From CAUJIW01 sp963205175 (GTDB taxonomy: Bacteria > Pseudomonadota > Alphaproteobacteria > Sphingomonadales > Sphingomonadaceae): a stretch of 64,000 nucleotides of DNA. The notes beneath the pieces are model-generated. The model had not been told where the DNA came from. It saw nothing but the letters and a program-made list of their open reading frames with translations, and did no database searches. The DNA lies in the NCBI GenBank assembly GCA_041060555.1, contig JBEUDS010000013.1; one strand, given 5' to 3'. Made by a program: the position numbers and the translations under genes. Shown in pieces: positions 1-8,863 of the stretch; position 1 is the stretch's first letter, and each line of letters opens with the position of its first letter.

Positions 1-45
1 CGGCCTCGCGGGCGTGAATCAGGCTGCCCGCTCAGGATTTGCGGC

Positions 46-1014
46 TCAGTAGTTGTAAACCACCGAGAAGCGCGTCGTGGTGTCCGTGCGGGCGAGATCC
101 GCGATCGGGTCCGACTCGTGGATCACGTCGTAGGACAGCCGGGCCGACACCGCGCCGATCAGTTTGCTCGTCAGTGATGATGTGGCGGTATAGGTGTTGG
201 AGCCGTCGAGCACCAGGGCCGCCACCTGGGCGAATTCCACCGCCGGGTGGATCTGCCAGCGGTAGGACAGCGCGCCGCGACCGGCGATCTCGTTTTCGCG
301 GCTGCCATCGACGAAGCGGATCTGACGGAAGGCAGGACCGGCGGTCAGGTTGAGTGTCATTGTCTCCCGGTCGAGCGGGCGATAGCCGACGCCGACGGAC
401 TCGGTGAAACGCCGGCTGTAACCGGCGAAACGGTCCCGCTCCCAGCCCACCAGGCCGTACAGCGACAGGGGGCCGTCGAATTTGTAATCGAACTGCAAGT
501 CGGCCAGCGTGCGGGCTCGGGTGAGTTCGCCGTCGCTCTTCTTGCGATCGAGCAGGGCGTTGAGCTTGTGCCGCCAGCGGTCGCTTTCGCGGCTGGCGGT
601 GCCCTTCAGCAGCAGGCCGACGTCCTTGCTGTTACCGGTGGAGCGGCTGGCCCCTGCCTCCAGGGTGCCGGTCCAGTCGGCCAGCCAGCCACGATCCGGA
701 GCCGGTTCCGGCGCTTGCGGGGCCTCGTCGGCCGTGGCGACCACGACGGGCGTTGACTGCGCCCTCACGCCGGCGAGGCTGGCGACCAGCGTGTCGATCT
801 CCGCCAGCGACCGCGGGTTGGTGGCGCGGGCCACCGACGTCACGACGTCGAGCTTGGCGGCGTCGCCGCTGGCCGCGCGGATCATCGCCGCCACTGGCTC
901 CGGCAACGGGTCGGCGTGTGCCGGCGTCGTGCAGATCGCGGCCACGAGGCTGGCGGCGATGCCGGTGCCGCACAGGGATTGGAAGAGATGCGGGCCGGGC
1001 GTAACGCGGCGCAT
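46..1014 (-). CDS. DUF481 family outer-membrane protein
   Basis: A 322-residue secreted protein. Residues 1-34 look like a Sec signal peptide ending near TTPAHADP, and the chain ends in an aromatic residue (VVYNY), as outer-membrane beta barrels do. The second half, from about WTGTLEAGASRSTGNS, has the alternating pattern and GWERD-type motifs of DUF481 (YdiY-like) proteins, whose function is poorly known (one is salt-induced in E. coli). I chose the ATG at 1014 over an upstream start at 1077 because AAGGA lies just before it and the signal peptide then begins at the N-terminus. It lies convergent to nothing: the next gene diverges from it. The start is inferred; the family call is from recognisable sequence only. 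Confidence 0.75.
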   Translation of the reverse strand: MRRVTPGPHLFQSLCGTGIAASLVAAICTTPAHADPLPEPVAAMIRAASGDAAKLDVVTSVARATNPRSLAEIDTLVASLAGVRAQSTPVVVATADEAPQAPEPAPDRGWLADWTGTLEAGASRSTGNSKDVGLLLKGTASRESDRWRHKLNALLDRKKSDGELTRARTLADLQFDYKFDGPLSLYGLVGWERDRFAGYSRRFTESVGVGYRPLDRETMTLNLTAGPAFRQIRFVDGSRENEIAGRGALSYRWQIHPAVEFAQVAALVLDGSNTYTATSSLTSKLIGAVSARLSYDVIHESDPIADLARTDTTTRFSVVYNY

Positions 1015-1230
1015 GGCGATATCCTTGACTTCTCGGGGAGCGGTACCCGATTGCGCGGGGCGCTGCGTGATTGCCAAGTCTAGGCGGAGCAGGTGGCCCA
1101 GGGCAAGGTCATCACGGTGGGCTGGCTATGCAGCCGCTCCCATCTGGTGCCCGGTCCGTCGTGTCACTATCGTCATCGACCTTGGTTACTTGCCGGCTGG
1201 CGCCGGCATGATGGACGGGAGCGACAAGTG

Positions 1231-2007
1231 ATGATGCGCGATCCGGCGACGGCTGACATCCAGCGGCTCGACCGCGGCGACGGCGTGGCGCTGGCCTACC
1301 GCCGCCAGCCCGGCGACGGCCCGACGGTGGTGTTCCTGCACGGCTTCATGTCGGACATGGGCGGCGGCAAGGCCGAGGCGCTGGCGGGCCATCTGGCGGC
1401 ACGCGGCCAGGCCTATGTCCGGCTCGACTGCTCCGGCCATGGCGCCTCCGGCGGCGCCTTCACCGACGGCACCATCGGCCGCTGGCGCGACGACGTGCTG
1501 GCGGTGCTGGACGCGGCCACCACCGGGCCGCTGCTGCTGGTGGGGTCCAGCATGGGTGGCTGGCTGGCGCTGCTGGTGGCGCTGGCCCGACCGGAGCGGG
1601 TGGCGGGCCTGGTGCTGCTGGCGGCGGCGCCGGACTTCACCGACTGGGGACTGTTCGCCTCGCTCGACGAGGCGCAGCAGGCGCGGCTGGCCCGCGATGG
1701 CCAGGTGGCGGTACCCAGCGCCTATGGCCCCGACCCCTATGTCTATACCCGCGCCCTGTTCGAGGATGGCGCCCGCCACCGGCTGCTCGACAAGCCGATC
1801 CCCTTTGCCGGCCCGGTGCGGCTGTTGCAGGGCCAGCGCGACCCGGACGTGCCATGGCGGCTGGCGCTCGACATCGCCGACCGGCTGACCAGCGACGACG
1901 TGCGCATCCAGCTGCTCAAGGATGGTGACCACCGGCTGTCGCGCGAGGCCGATCTCGCCCTGCTGTGCGCCACCGTCGACGAGCTGACGGCGACTCTGCG
2001 CGGCTGA
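1231..2007 (+). CDS. alpha/beta hydrolase, ABHD10-like
   Basis: A 258-residue alpha/beta hydrolase. The oxyanion-hole segment FLHGFMSDMGGGKA is followed by the nucleophile elbow GSSMGGW (catalytic Ser), a later RDPDVPW acid region and GDHRLS with the likely catalytic His. The pattern CSGHGASGG plus GSSMGGW is typical of the ABHD10 / palmitoyl-thioesterase-like group found in alphaproteobacteria; these cleave ester or thioester bonds, but the substrate here is unknown. No signal peptide, so cytosolic. I prefer ATG 1231 (or the adjacent ATG 1234), preceded by GGACGGGA; the open frame extends to 1093 but that part looks non-coding. The TPR gene starts 17 bases downstream, suggesting one transcript. 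Confidence 0.8.
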   Translation: MMRDPATADIQRLDRGDGVALAYRRQPGDGPTVVFLHGFMSDMGGGKAEALAGHLAARGQAYVRLDCSGHGASGGAFTDGTIGRWRDDVLAVLDAATTGPLLLVGSSMGGWLALLVALARPERVAGLVLLAAAPDFTDWGLFASLDEAQQARLARDGQVAVPSAYGPDPYVYTRALFEDGARHRLLDKPIPFAGPVRLLQGQRDPDVPWRLALDIADRLTSDDVRIQLLKDGDHRLSREADLALLCATVDELTATLRG

Positions 2008-2024
2008 CCTGCTACACCGGCGGC

Positions 2025-2909
2025 ATGACCAGATGTCCGCCGTTGCCCGCCCTGCTGGCGCTTGCCGCTGTCCTCGCCACCGCCCTTGGCACCGCGACGC
2101 CCGCCGTCGCGGCGGCCGCGGCGATGGAAGCCGCCAGTCCGGCCGCCCGTCGCTACGCGGCCTGTCTGGCCCAGGCGCGCACCGACCCCGCCCAGGCGAT
2201 CGCCGCCGCCAGTCGCTGGCGCGACGAGGGCGGCGGGGTGGCCGCCAAGCACTGCCTGGCGCTGGCGTTGCTGGCGCAGGGGCAGCCCAAACGGGCGGCG
2301 GCGGCGCTGGAGCAGGCGGCCCAGGACATGGAGGCCGGCCGGGGCCTGCCCGAGGGCATGGCGCGCGGCGCGGTCACGTCGGCCGATCTCTACGGCCAGG
2401 CCGGCAACGCCGCGCTGCTGGCCGGTGATGGCGCCCGGGCCTACGAGCTGCTCAGCCGGGCGGTGACGCAGGCCGAGGCCCGCCCGGGCCTGCAGGGCGA
2501 CCTGCTGATCGACCGGGCCCGCGCGGCGGCGGCGATGAGCGACTTCGCGGCGGCGACCAAGGATCTCGACCGGGCGGTGGGGCTGCTGCCGGGCCGGCCG
2601 GACGCCTGGCTGCTGCGGGCGACCGCGCGGCGCAAGACCGGCGATCTCGCCGGCGCCCGCACCGACATCGACGCGGCGGTGCAGCTGGCGCCGGACGAAC
2701 CGCTGGCCTATCTCGAACGGGCGACCATCGCGGCGCTGGGGCAGGACATGGCCACCGCCCGCGCCGACTGGACCCGGGTGATCGCGCTGGCGCCCGACGG
2801 CCCGGAAGCGGCGATCGCGCGGGAGAATCTCGTCAACGCCGGCCCGGCCGAGGCAGCGGCTCCCGCCGGCGTGTCAGCGACACCGGGCGCTACCCCGCCG
2901 CAACCCTGA
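2025..2909 (+). CDS. Exported TPR-repeat protein
   Basis: A 294-residue protein with a clear signal peptide (hydrophobic LPALLALAAVLATALG, then an Ala-rich cleavage region) followed by tetratricopeptide-like helical repeats. The best repeats run from about residue 165 onward, e.g. DFAAATKDLDRAVGLLPGRP and GDLAGARTDIDAAVQLAPDE, with the usual small residues and terminal Pro. The C-terminus is a Pro/Ala/Thr-rich tail. TPR proteins are scaffolds, so the partner cannot be named; the location is probably periplasmic. The start at 2025 gives the signal peptide directly. It follows the hydrolase gene by 17 bases, and its stop codon abuts a palindromic intergenic repeat. Confidence 0.75.
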   Translation: MTRCPPLPALLALAAVLATALGTATPAVAAAAAMEAASPAARRYAACLAQARTDPAQAIAAASRWRDEGGGVAAKHCLALALLAQGQPKRAAAALEQAAQDMEAGRGLPEGMARGAVTSADLYGQAGNAALLAGDGARAYELLSRAVTQAEARPGLQGDLLIDRARAAAAMSDFAAATKDLDRAVGLLPGRPDAWLLRATARRKTGDLAGARTDIDAAVQLAPDEPLAYLERATIAALGQDMATARADWTRVIALAPDGPEAAIARENLVNAGPAEAAAPAGVSATPGATPPQP

Positions 2910-2911
2910 TC

Positions 2912-3010
2912 CGTCATGCGCGGGCTTGACCCGCGCATCCACGCGAACACCGCCGGCGCCGACGCGAACGCCGCCAGTCGTGGATGGCCGGGACACGCCC
3001 GGCCATGACG
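2912..3010. repeat. Palindromic intergenic repeat (REP-like)
   Basis: The outer ends CGTCATG and CATGACG are inverted copies, and inside them CATCCACG pairs with CGTGGATG; each arm also contains its own small hairpin (GCGCGGGCTTGACCCGCGC on the left). This is the widespread alphaproteobacterial element that gives spurious peptides such as RHGRACPGHPRL when translated. It begins two bases after the TPR stop codon and may act as a transcript 3' end or block to nucleases. Confidence 0.7.
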
Positions 3011-3041
3011 TTGGTGGTGGCGCCGCAGGATATATCCTTGG

Positions 3042-3116
3042 GCTGAGCCGCGAAAGCTGTCTCCCCTCGCGGCTGAGCCGCGAAAGTTGTCTCCCCGCGG
3101 CTCAGCCGCGAAATGA
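3042..3116 (-). repeat. Tandem palindromic array at the gloB 3' end
   Basis: Three tandem copies, spaced 28 and 30 bases, of a unit containing TTTCGCGGCT(G/C)AGCC. In the copy that forms the gene end, the TGA stop of gloB sits at the centre of the palindrome CGCGGCTGAGCCGCG; the other copies have C in place of the central G. The last copy is degraded on one arm. Confidence 0.8.
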
Positions 3117-3848
3117 ATCTTTTGCCGCGCGCCGGAGGGCGAACTCGTCAACGGTGCGGGCGGTCAGGAACGGGTTGGTCGCCTTGTCCAGTCCGAGCGG
3201 GAACGGCACCGTCGGCCGTCCCTGGTCGCGCAGGCGGACGATCTCGGCCATGCGGGCCTGTAGCGCGGCGTTGCCCTCGTCGACGGCCAGCGCGAAGCGG
3301 CCGTTGCTCTGGGTGTATTCGTGCGCGCAGTAGACCGTGGTGTCGTCGGGCAAGGCGCGGATCTTGGCCAACGAATCCCACATCTGCGCCGGCGAGCCCT
3401 CGAACAGCCGGCCGCAGCCCAGCGCGAACAGCGTGTCACCGGAGAACAGCACGCCGGCCTCGGCGAAATAATAGACCACGTGGCCGCCGGTGTGGCCCGG
3501 CACGTCCATCACCACGGCTTCCGATTTGCCGATGCGGACGCGGTCTCCTTCCCCGACCGCCCGGTCGAGGCCGGGAATCCTGTCGCCTTCCGCGCGCGGG
3601 CCAATGATCTGGCAGCCGGTTGCATCCTTGATCGCCTGGTTGCCGCCCACATGGTCGGGGTGCCAGTGGGTGTTCAGGATATGGGTAATGCGCCAGCCGC
3701 GACGATTGGCCTCCTCCAGCACCGGTACCGAGACGGCCGGGTCGATGACCGCGCAGGCGCCGCTGGCGGCATCGTGGGCGAGATAGACATAGTTGTCATC
3801 CAGCACCGGAAGCTGGGCGATGGTGAGCGTTGCCGTGGCGGTACTCAT
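3102..3848 (-). CDS. gloB: Hydroxyacylglutathione hydrolase (glyoxalase II)
   Basis: Hydrolyses S-lactoylglutathione to lactate and glutathione, the second step of methylglyoxal detoxification, in the cytosol. The 248-residue protein has the metallo-beta-lactamase motif THWHPDH (His61, His63, Asp65, His66 bind the two metals), followed by GHTGGHV, FSGDTLFALGCGRLFEG and CAHEYTQSN, the characteristic glyoxalase II blocks, and a C-terminal FPLGLDKATNPFL segment. Length is normal for the family. The stop codon lies inside a palindrome that is tandemly repeated downstream. The lactoylglutathione lyase-like gene is about 100 bases upstream on the same strand, giving both steps of the pathway side by side. 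Confidence 0.95.
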   Translation of the reverse strand: MSTATATLTIAQLPVLDDNYVYLAHDAASGACAVIDPAVSVPVLEEANRRGWRITHILNTHWHPDHVGGNQAIKDATGCQIIGPRAEGDRIPGLDRAVGEGDRVRIGKSEAVVMDVPGHTGGHVVYYFAEAGVLFSGDTLFALGCGRLFEGSPAQMWDSLAKIRALPDDTTVYCAHEYTQSNGRFALAVDEGNAALQARMAEIVRLRDQGRPTVPFPLGLDKATNPFLTARTVDEFALRRAAKDSFRG

Positions 3849-3951
3849 GGGTCATCCTCATGCGGCTGCCGAAGACGAGGAACGTGGCCACCCGTTTGCC
3901 GGGGGGTGAACCATCAATGTTATGCCCGCGCGACCGGAAGTCCAGCCGGCG

Positions 3952-4371
3952 TTACCAGCTGCCGGTATTGGGCATTGATGCCCACGGCTCGGCCGGCGGC
4001 AGCGCCTTGCCCGCCTGCAGCAGTTCCACCGAGATGCCGTCGGGCGAACGCACGAACGCCATGTGGCCATCACGCGGCGGCCGGTTGATGGTGACGCCGC
4101 CGTCCATCAGCCGCTGGCAGGCGGCGTAGATGTCGTCCACCTCATAGGCCAGGTGGCCGAAGTTGCGGCCGCCGTCATAGCCCTGCTGGTCCCAGTTGTA
4201 GGTCAGCTCCACCTGCGCCAGCTCGTTGCCGGGGGCGGCGAGGAAGATCAGGGTGAAGCGGCCGGCCTCGTTTTCCATCCGCCGCAGTTCGCGCAGGCCC
4301 AGCAGGTCGCAGTAGAAGCGCAGCGAGGCATCGACGTCCGACACGCGGACCATGGTGTGCAGGTATCTCAT
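3952..4371 (-). CDS. gloA: Lactoylglutathione lyase-like VOC protein
   Basis: A 139-residue vicinal-oxygen-chelate protein with two beta-alpha-beta-beta-beta modules. YLHTMVRVSDVDASLRFY supplies the first His ligand, QVELTYNW a Glu, FGHLAYEVDDIYAACQRL the second His and SVELLQ the second Glu: the His/Glu/His/Glu set expected for glyoxalase I. It would convert the methylglyoxal-glutathione hemithioacetal to S-lactoylglutathione, feeding the neighbouring gloB product. Its ATG overlaps the stop of the upstream thioesterase gene by four bases, so the two are translationally coupled. Other VOC enzymes cannot be fully excluded, but the context favours glyoxalase I. Confidence 0.88.
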   Translation of the reverse strand: MRYLHTMVRVSDVDASLRFYCDLLGLRELRRMENEAGRFTLIFLAAPGNELAQVELTYNWDQQGYDGGRNFGHLAYEVDDIYAACQRLMDGGVTINRPPRDGHMAFVRSPDGISVELLQAGKALPPAEPWASMPNTGSW

Positions 4372-4817
4372 GCGGAAAACTCCATCTGGCGCAGGGTACG
4401 GCCCTCGAACTGCTCGATGCGGGCGACCACCCAGTCGGGAATCGGCTGTGAGGTGCTGTAGTCGGGGCTGACATGGACGTGGATCATCTCGCCGCTCGCC
4501 CGCAGGTCTTCTCCGCCGGGGCCGTGAATCTCGTAGGTGGTGTGGATGCTCGAACGGCCGATGCGGCTGGTGCGCATGCAGATGGCGATCACTTCGTCGA
4601 AGACGATCGATCTCTTGTACTCGACCACCGCCTTGACCACCTGGAAGTCGACCATGTCCGGGCCGGGCAGGGTATGGATGCCCATCTCGCGCCAGTATTC
4701 GGTGAGCCCGATGTCGACATAGTCAAGATAGCGGGCGTTGAAGACCACCGCCTGGGCGTCGATCTCGGCGTAACGCACCCGCTTGTCGTAGGAGAACCTG
4801 AAATCGCCCCGTGCCAC
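4368..4817 (-). CDS. Acyl-CoA thioesterase, 4HBT/YbgC-like
   Basis: A 149-residue hot-dog-fold thioesterase. The N-terminal block VRYAEIDAQAVVFNARYLDYVD matches the 4-hydroxybenzoyl-CoA thioesterase pattern, where the Asp in EIDAQ is the catalytic acid. It would hydrolyse acyl-CoA to free acid and CoA; the acyl chain cannot be deduced. It overlaps the gloA-like gene by four bases and lies downstream of the acyl-CoA ligase on the same strand, about 200 bases away, so an acyl-CoA link is plausible. Cytosolic, no signal peptide. Confidence 0.88.
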   Translation of the reverse strand: MARGDFRFSYDKRVRYAEIDAQAVVFNARYLDYVDIGLTEYWREMGIHTLPGPDMVDFQVVKAVVEYKRSIVFDEVIAICMRTSRIGRSSIHTTYEIHGPGGEDLRASGEMIHVHVSPDYSTSQPIPDWVVARIEQFEGRTLRQMEFSA

Positions 4818-5014
4818 GCTGGCTCCTTTCCGGCGTCACTTGCTGTATGTCCGGCGAACGACCCGCTCGTTGACGGAAAATGATCCGCACGCCGACAGGC
4901 AGGTCTAGCCATGGCGGGGATGACTGGAAAGAGGCAACAGAGCACTGCTGCGTCGTCACCGTCGCGACAATCGCCTTGACGGCGGGCGGCGTGCTTGGCG
5001 GCGGGGCGCACGGA

Positions 5015-6805
5015 CTAACCGTAGAGCTGTTCCAGCCGGGTACCGTAGGCGCGCTTGATGACATGGCGGCGGATCTTCAGCGTCGGCGTCATCTGCTCGT
5101 TCTCGACAGAGAAGGGCGCATCGGCGATCGCGATGCGCCGGACCCGCTCGATCACCGACAGCCGGGCGTTGACCCGGTCGACCGCCGCCGCCAGCGCCCG
5201 CTTGAAATCCGTATCCGCATGCAGGGCCTGCAGGTCGCTCGTCTTGCCATGGGCAGGAGCCCAGTCACGCGCCCAGTCGGGGTCGGGCACCACCAGACCG
5301 ACGAGATGCGGGCGCTTGTCGCCATACACCATCGCCTGCAGGATTTCCGGCTCCAGCGTCAGCATCCCCTCGACCCGCTGCGGCGAGACATTGTCGCCCT
5401 TGTCGTTGACAATGATGTCCTTCTTGCGGTCGGTGATCACGATGTGGCCGGCCTCGTCTATATGGCCGATATCGCCGGTATGCAGCCAGCCATCCACCAG
5501 CACCCGCGCGGTCTCCTCGGGGTTCTGCCAGTAGCCCTGGGTGACCAGCTCGCCGCGTACCAGGATTTCGCCATCCTCGGCGATCCTGACCTCGACCCCG
5601 GTCATCGGCGGGCCGACGCTGTGCATCCGCACCCCCCGCGACGGCCGGTTGCAGGAGATGATCGGCGCGGCCTCGGTCTGGCCATAGCCTTGCAGCAGCG
5701 GCAGTCCGATGGCGAAGAAAAAGATGCCGACATCGGGCGTCAGCGGCGCGCCGCCGGACACCATCGCTTTCAGCCGGCCGCCGAAGCGGGCCTGGGCGCG
5801 CTTGCGGATGGTGCGGTCAAGCAGCCGGTCAAGCCAGCCCTCCCACCAGGCCAGCGGCTCGCCGGCGTAGCGTCGGGCGCCCAGTCGCAGGGCCTGGTCA
5901 AGCAGCAGCGCCGGCAGCCGCCCCTGCTTCTCGATCGCCTTGGAGATGCGGGTGCGCAGCACCTCGAACAGGCGGGGCACCACCACCATGATGGTCGGCC
6001 GGGCTTCCTCGATGTTGGCGGCGAGTTTTTCGAGACCCTCCGCATAGTAGATCTCGGCCCCCAGCGACATCGGCAGGAACTGGCCGCCGGTGTGCTCATA
6101 GGCGTGGCTGAGCGGCAGGAAGGAGAGGAACACGTCGTCGCTGGGCGGAAAGTCCTCGCGGACGATGGCGCCGGCTCCCGCGACATTGTGCAGGATGGCG
6201 CCGTGATGCTGCATCACCCCGCGCGGCGCGCCGCCGGTGCCGGAGGTATAGATCAGGCAGGCGATATCGGTGCGCTGGAAGGTGGCCCAGCCGCGCGCTT
6301 CCTCGACGCTGGTGGCGCTGGCGGCCAGCAGGGAGTCGAGGTCATGAATCTGGGCGACCGAGGCCTGGCCGATGCGCAGCGGCTCCATGCCGATCACCAT
6401 CCGGCAGGTGGCGGTCTGGTACACCGCCGGCAGCAGGGTTTTGGCGAGCTTCGGGCCGGAGACGAAGGCGGCGACGGCACCCGAGTTCTCCAGGATGTGC
6501 AGGTGGTCGCGCTCGGTATTGGTGGTGTAGGCCGGCACGGTCACGGCGCCGGCGGCCATGATCGCCATGTCGGCGATCAGCCATTCCGGCCGGTTTTCGG
6601 AAACGATCACCACCCGGTCGCCGGGACGGATGCCCAGCGTTTTCAGGGCGCCGGCCAGCTTCGCCACCCGCCGGGCGGTCTCCGCCCAGCTGATCGGCTG
6701 CCACGCTTCGTCCTGCTTCGACCACAGGAACGGCCGCTCGCCCTTCGTCGCCGCCTGGTCGAACAGCATCTCGACCAGGTTGTTCCACTTGTCCGGTGTC
6801 TTCAC
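5015..6805 (-). CDS. Long-chain acyl-CoA synthetase (AMP-forming)
   Basis: A 596-residue adenylate-forming enzyme activating fatty acids to acyl-CoA through an acyl-adenylate. The P-loop-like motif IYTSGTGGAPRG lies at residues 185-196, then GYGQTEAAP (adenine binding), LHTGDIGHID and the hinge DRKKDIIVNDKGDNVSP. The second Thr of the usual TSGTTG is Gly here, a small deviation. The start is a GTG at 6805, with GGGAGAGG eight bases before it; the same frame stays open to 7516 but there overlaps ggt and has no family similarity. The gene follows ggt by about 116 bases on the same strand. FadD15/AAE-like long-chain ligases (about 600 residues) fit the length. Confidence 0.92.
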   Translation of the reverse strand: MKTPDKWNNLVEMLFDQAATKGERPFLWSKQDEAWQPISWAETARRVAKLAGALKTLGIRPGDRVVIVSENRPEWLIADMAIMAAGAVTVPAYTTNTERDHLHILENSGAVAAFVSGPKLAKTLLPAVYQTATCRMVIGMEPLRIGQASVAQIHDLDSLLAASATSVEEARGWATFQRTDIACLIYTSGTGGAPRGVMQHHGAILHNVAGAGAIVREDFPPSDDVFLSFLPLSHAYEHTGGQFLPMSLGAEIYYAEGLEKLAANIEEARPTIMVVVPRLFEVLRTRISKAIEKQGRLPALLLDQALRLGARRYAGEPLAWWEGWLDRLLDRTIRKRAQARFGGRLKAMVSGGAPLTPDVGIFFFAIGLPLLQGYGQTEAAPIISCNRPSRGVRMHSVGPPMTGVEVRIAEDGEILVRGELVTQGYWQNPEETARVLVDGWLHTGDIGHIDEAGHIVITDRKKDIIVNDKGDNVSPQRVEGMLTLEPEILQAMVYGDKRPHLVGLVVPDPDWARDWAPAHGKTSDLQALHADTDFKRALAAAVDRVNARLSVIERVRRIAIADAPFSVENEQMTPTLKIRRHVIKRAYGTRLEQLYG

Positions 6806-6895
6806 GCCCGAACCTCTCCCAGGGACATCCTTATGATTACGTCTAATAAGGGCATCATTGTCATGAAAGAGCAACAGGTCTGCGCGGGGGGCGTC

Positions 6896-6934
6896 GCCTT
6901 CAGTCGCCGCTGATCTTGCCTTCAGTCGCCGCTG
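6896..6934 (-). repeat. 17-bp direct repeat duplicating the ggt 3' end
   Basis: GCCTTCAGTCGCCGCTG occurs perfectly at 6896-6912 and 6918-6934. The right copy holds the ggt stop codon (TGA on the minus strand at 6922-6924); the left copy repeats it 22 bases downstream in another frame. Confidence 0.85.
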
Positions 6935-8691
6935 GCGATGCCTTCCCGGCGCGGATCGACGCCGCCGAGGTAGTGCGCCGCGCCATCGGCGTCGTGGACG
7001 ACCTGTATGCCGGTCAGGCCGGAGATGTTGGCCCGCGTCACCACCGTGTGGCCCATGGCCTCCAGCGCCGGGGTCAGTGCCTCCAGTGGGGTGCCGGCCT
7101 CCACCTCGATGCGCGGATTGTCGCCGTGCAGGTTGGGCAGGCTGATGGCCTGCTGCACGTCGAGCCCCCAGTCGAGCACGCCGACGACGGTTTTCAGCAC
7201 ATGGCCGATGATGCGGCTGCCGCCGGCCGAGCCCAGCGCCAGCACCAGCCGGCCCTGGTCGTCGAACACCAGCGTCGGCGACATCGAGCTGAGCGGCCGC
7301 TTGCCGGCCTCGGCGCGGTTGATGACGGGGGTGCCATTGGCTTCGGGGCGCATGGCGAAGTCGGTCAACTCGTTGTTGAGCAGATAGCCGTCGACCATGA
7401 TGAAGCTGCCGAAACCGGACTGGATGGAGCCGGTGAAGGTGGCGGCGTTGCCGGCCTTGTCCACAACTGCCCAGTGGCTGGTCGAGGGCAGGTCGGCGCT
7501 CCGGCCCGGTGCCCATGCGCTTTGCACCAGCCCCGGTGGCGTGCCGGCGGTCGCTGGCGGTCCGGCCTTGTCGGGGTCGATCAGCCGGCCGCGCCCCCGC
7601 AGGTAGCCGGGGTCGGTGAGGCCGGCCACCGGCACCTCGGCGAACGCCGGATCGGCGAGGTACATCTCGCGGTCGGCGAAGGCCAGCGCGGTCGCCTCGG
7701 CGATCAGGTGGACGGCCTGGGGTGACGTCGGTCCCAGCGCCTTGAGATCGAAGCGCTCCAGCATCTTCAGCTCACCCAGCAGGGTGGTGGCGCCGGACGA
7801 TGGCGGCCCCATGCTGCACACCGTGTAGACGCGGTAGCCGCCGCACACCGCCGGTCGCTCGATGGCGCGGTAGCCGGCGAAGTCGGCGGCCGTCACCGGC
7901 ACCGGCGACAGCGGTGCGGTGCTGATGGCGGTGGCGGCGCGGGCGGCGGCGGGGCCGACATAATAAGCGTCCGCGCCACCGGTGGCGATCTCGCGCAGCA
8001 GCTGGGCAAGCTCGGGGTTCCTGAGCACCGTGCCTACCGGCTTGGGCGTGCCGTCGGCCTGATAGTAATGACTGTGCATCGCCGGGAACTGGCGGGCGAT
8101 GTCACGGGCGCTGGTCAAGGCTGCGTTGAGGCGTGGCGAGATGGCGAAGCCGTCGGTGGCGATGCGGATCGCCGGTTGGAACAGCCGCACCCACGCCAGC
8201 TTGCCGTGGCGGCGGTGGGCCATCTCCATCATCCGCAACATGCCGGGCACGCCCACCGTATGGCCGCCGACATAGCCTTGCGGGAACGGGCGCTGCTTGC
8301 CGTCGGCGTCCAAGAACAGCGCCGGCGTCGCCGAGGCCGGCGCTGTCTCGCGGCCGTCGAAGCTGGTGATCTCACGGCTGGCGGCGTCGAAGGTGAGCAG
8401 GAAGCCGCCACCGCCAATGCCCTGCGACTGCGGTTCGACGATGCCCAGCACGAGTTGCATGGCGATGGCGGCATCCACCGCCGAACCGCCGGCGTCGATG
8501 ATCTCCCGACCGGCGGCGGTGGCGATAGGGTTGGCCGAGACCACCATCGACGTGCGGCCCGGCACCGCCGCCTTCGGCGCGTCGCGGCTGACCTGGGCCT
8601 CGTAGGCGACCTGGGCCCGCGCGGGGGGGGCGGCCAGCGCCAGCATGGCGAGCGCCGCCGTCCTCACCCAATCAAGCCGCCGTCCCTGCAT
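6922..8691 (-). CDS. ggt: Gamma-glutamyltransferase
   Basis: A periplasmic N-terminal-nucleophile enzyme that cleaves the gamma-glutamyl bond of glutathione and transfers the group to water or amino acids. The 589-residue precursor has a signal peptide (LAMLALAAPPARAQ), a large subunit with SQGIGGGGFLL and TVGVPG, and an autoprocessing site before Thr404 in STSHWAVVD; Thr404 becomes the catalytic N-terminus of the small subunit. PLSSMSPTLVFD and GSAGGSRIIGHV are the small-subunit substrate loops. ATG 8691 has GGAG eight bases upstream; the GTG at 8703 is an alternative. The last bases of the gene are duplicated downstream. Confidence 0.95.
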   Translation of the reverse strand: MQGRRLDWVRTAALAMLALAAPPARAQVAYEAQVSRDAPKAAVPGRTSMVVSANPIATAAGREIIDAGGSAVDAAIAMQLVLGIVEPQSQGIGGGGFLLTFDAASREITSFDGRETAPASATPALFLDADGKQRPFPQGYVGGHTVGVPGMLRMMEMAHRRHGKLAWVRLFQPAIRIATDGFAISPRLNAALTSARDIARQFPAMHSHYYQADGTPKPVGTVLRNPELAQLLREIATGGADAYYVGPAAARAATAISTAPLSPVPVTAADFAGYRAIERPAVCGGYRVYTVCSMGPPSSGATTLLGELKMLERFDLKALGPTSPQAVHLIAEATALAFADREMYLADPAFAEVPVAGLTDPGYLRGRGRLIDPDKAGPPATAGTPPGLVQSAWAPGRSADLPSTSHWAVVDKAGNAATFTGSIQSGFGSFIMVDGYLLNNELTDFAMRPEANGTPVINRAEAGKRPLSSMSPTLVFDDQGRLVLALGSAGGSRIIGHVLKTVVGVLDWGLDVQQAISLPNLHGDNPRIEVEAGTPLEALTPALEAMGHTVVTRANISGLTGIQVVHDADGAAHYLGGVDPRREGIASGD

Positions 8692-8863
8692 GCCCAACTC
8701 CACTGCTCAACACCTGTCCCGGCCGTGACCAGCCGTGGCGGCGAGTTTAGGGCGCTTTGCCGGCCTGTCCAGCAAGGGCCTTGTCGCCTGTCCCCTAAGG
8801 CGCGCGGTGCCGAGCACGCACGGTGCGTTTCCCCTGACGGCGGACTTGGGCTAGGGAGGCGCC

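Noticed and set aside
4880..6913. 677-codon plus-strand open frame
   Set aside because: Antisense shadow of the acyl-CoA synthetase gene with no recognisable domain.
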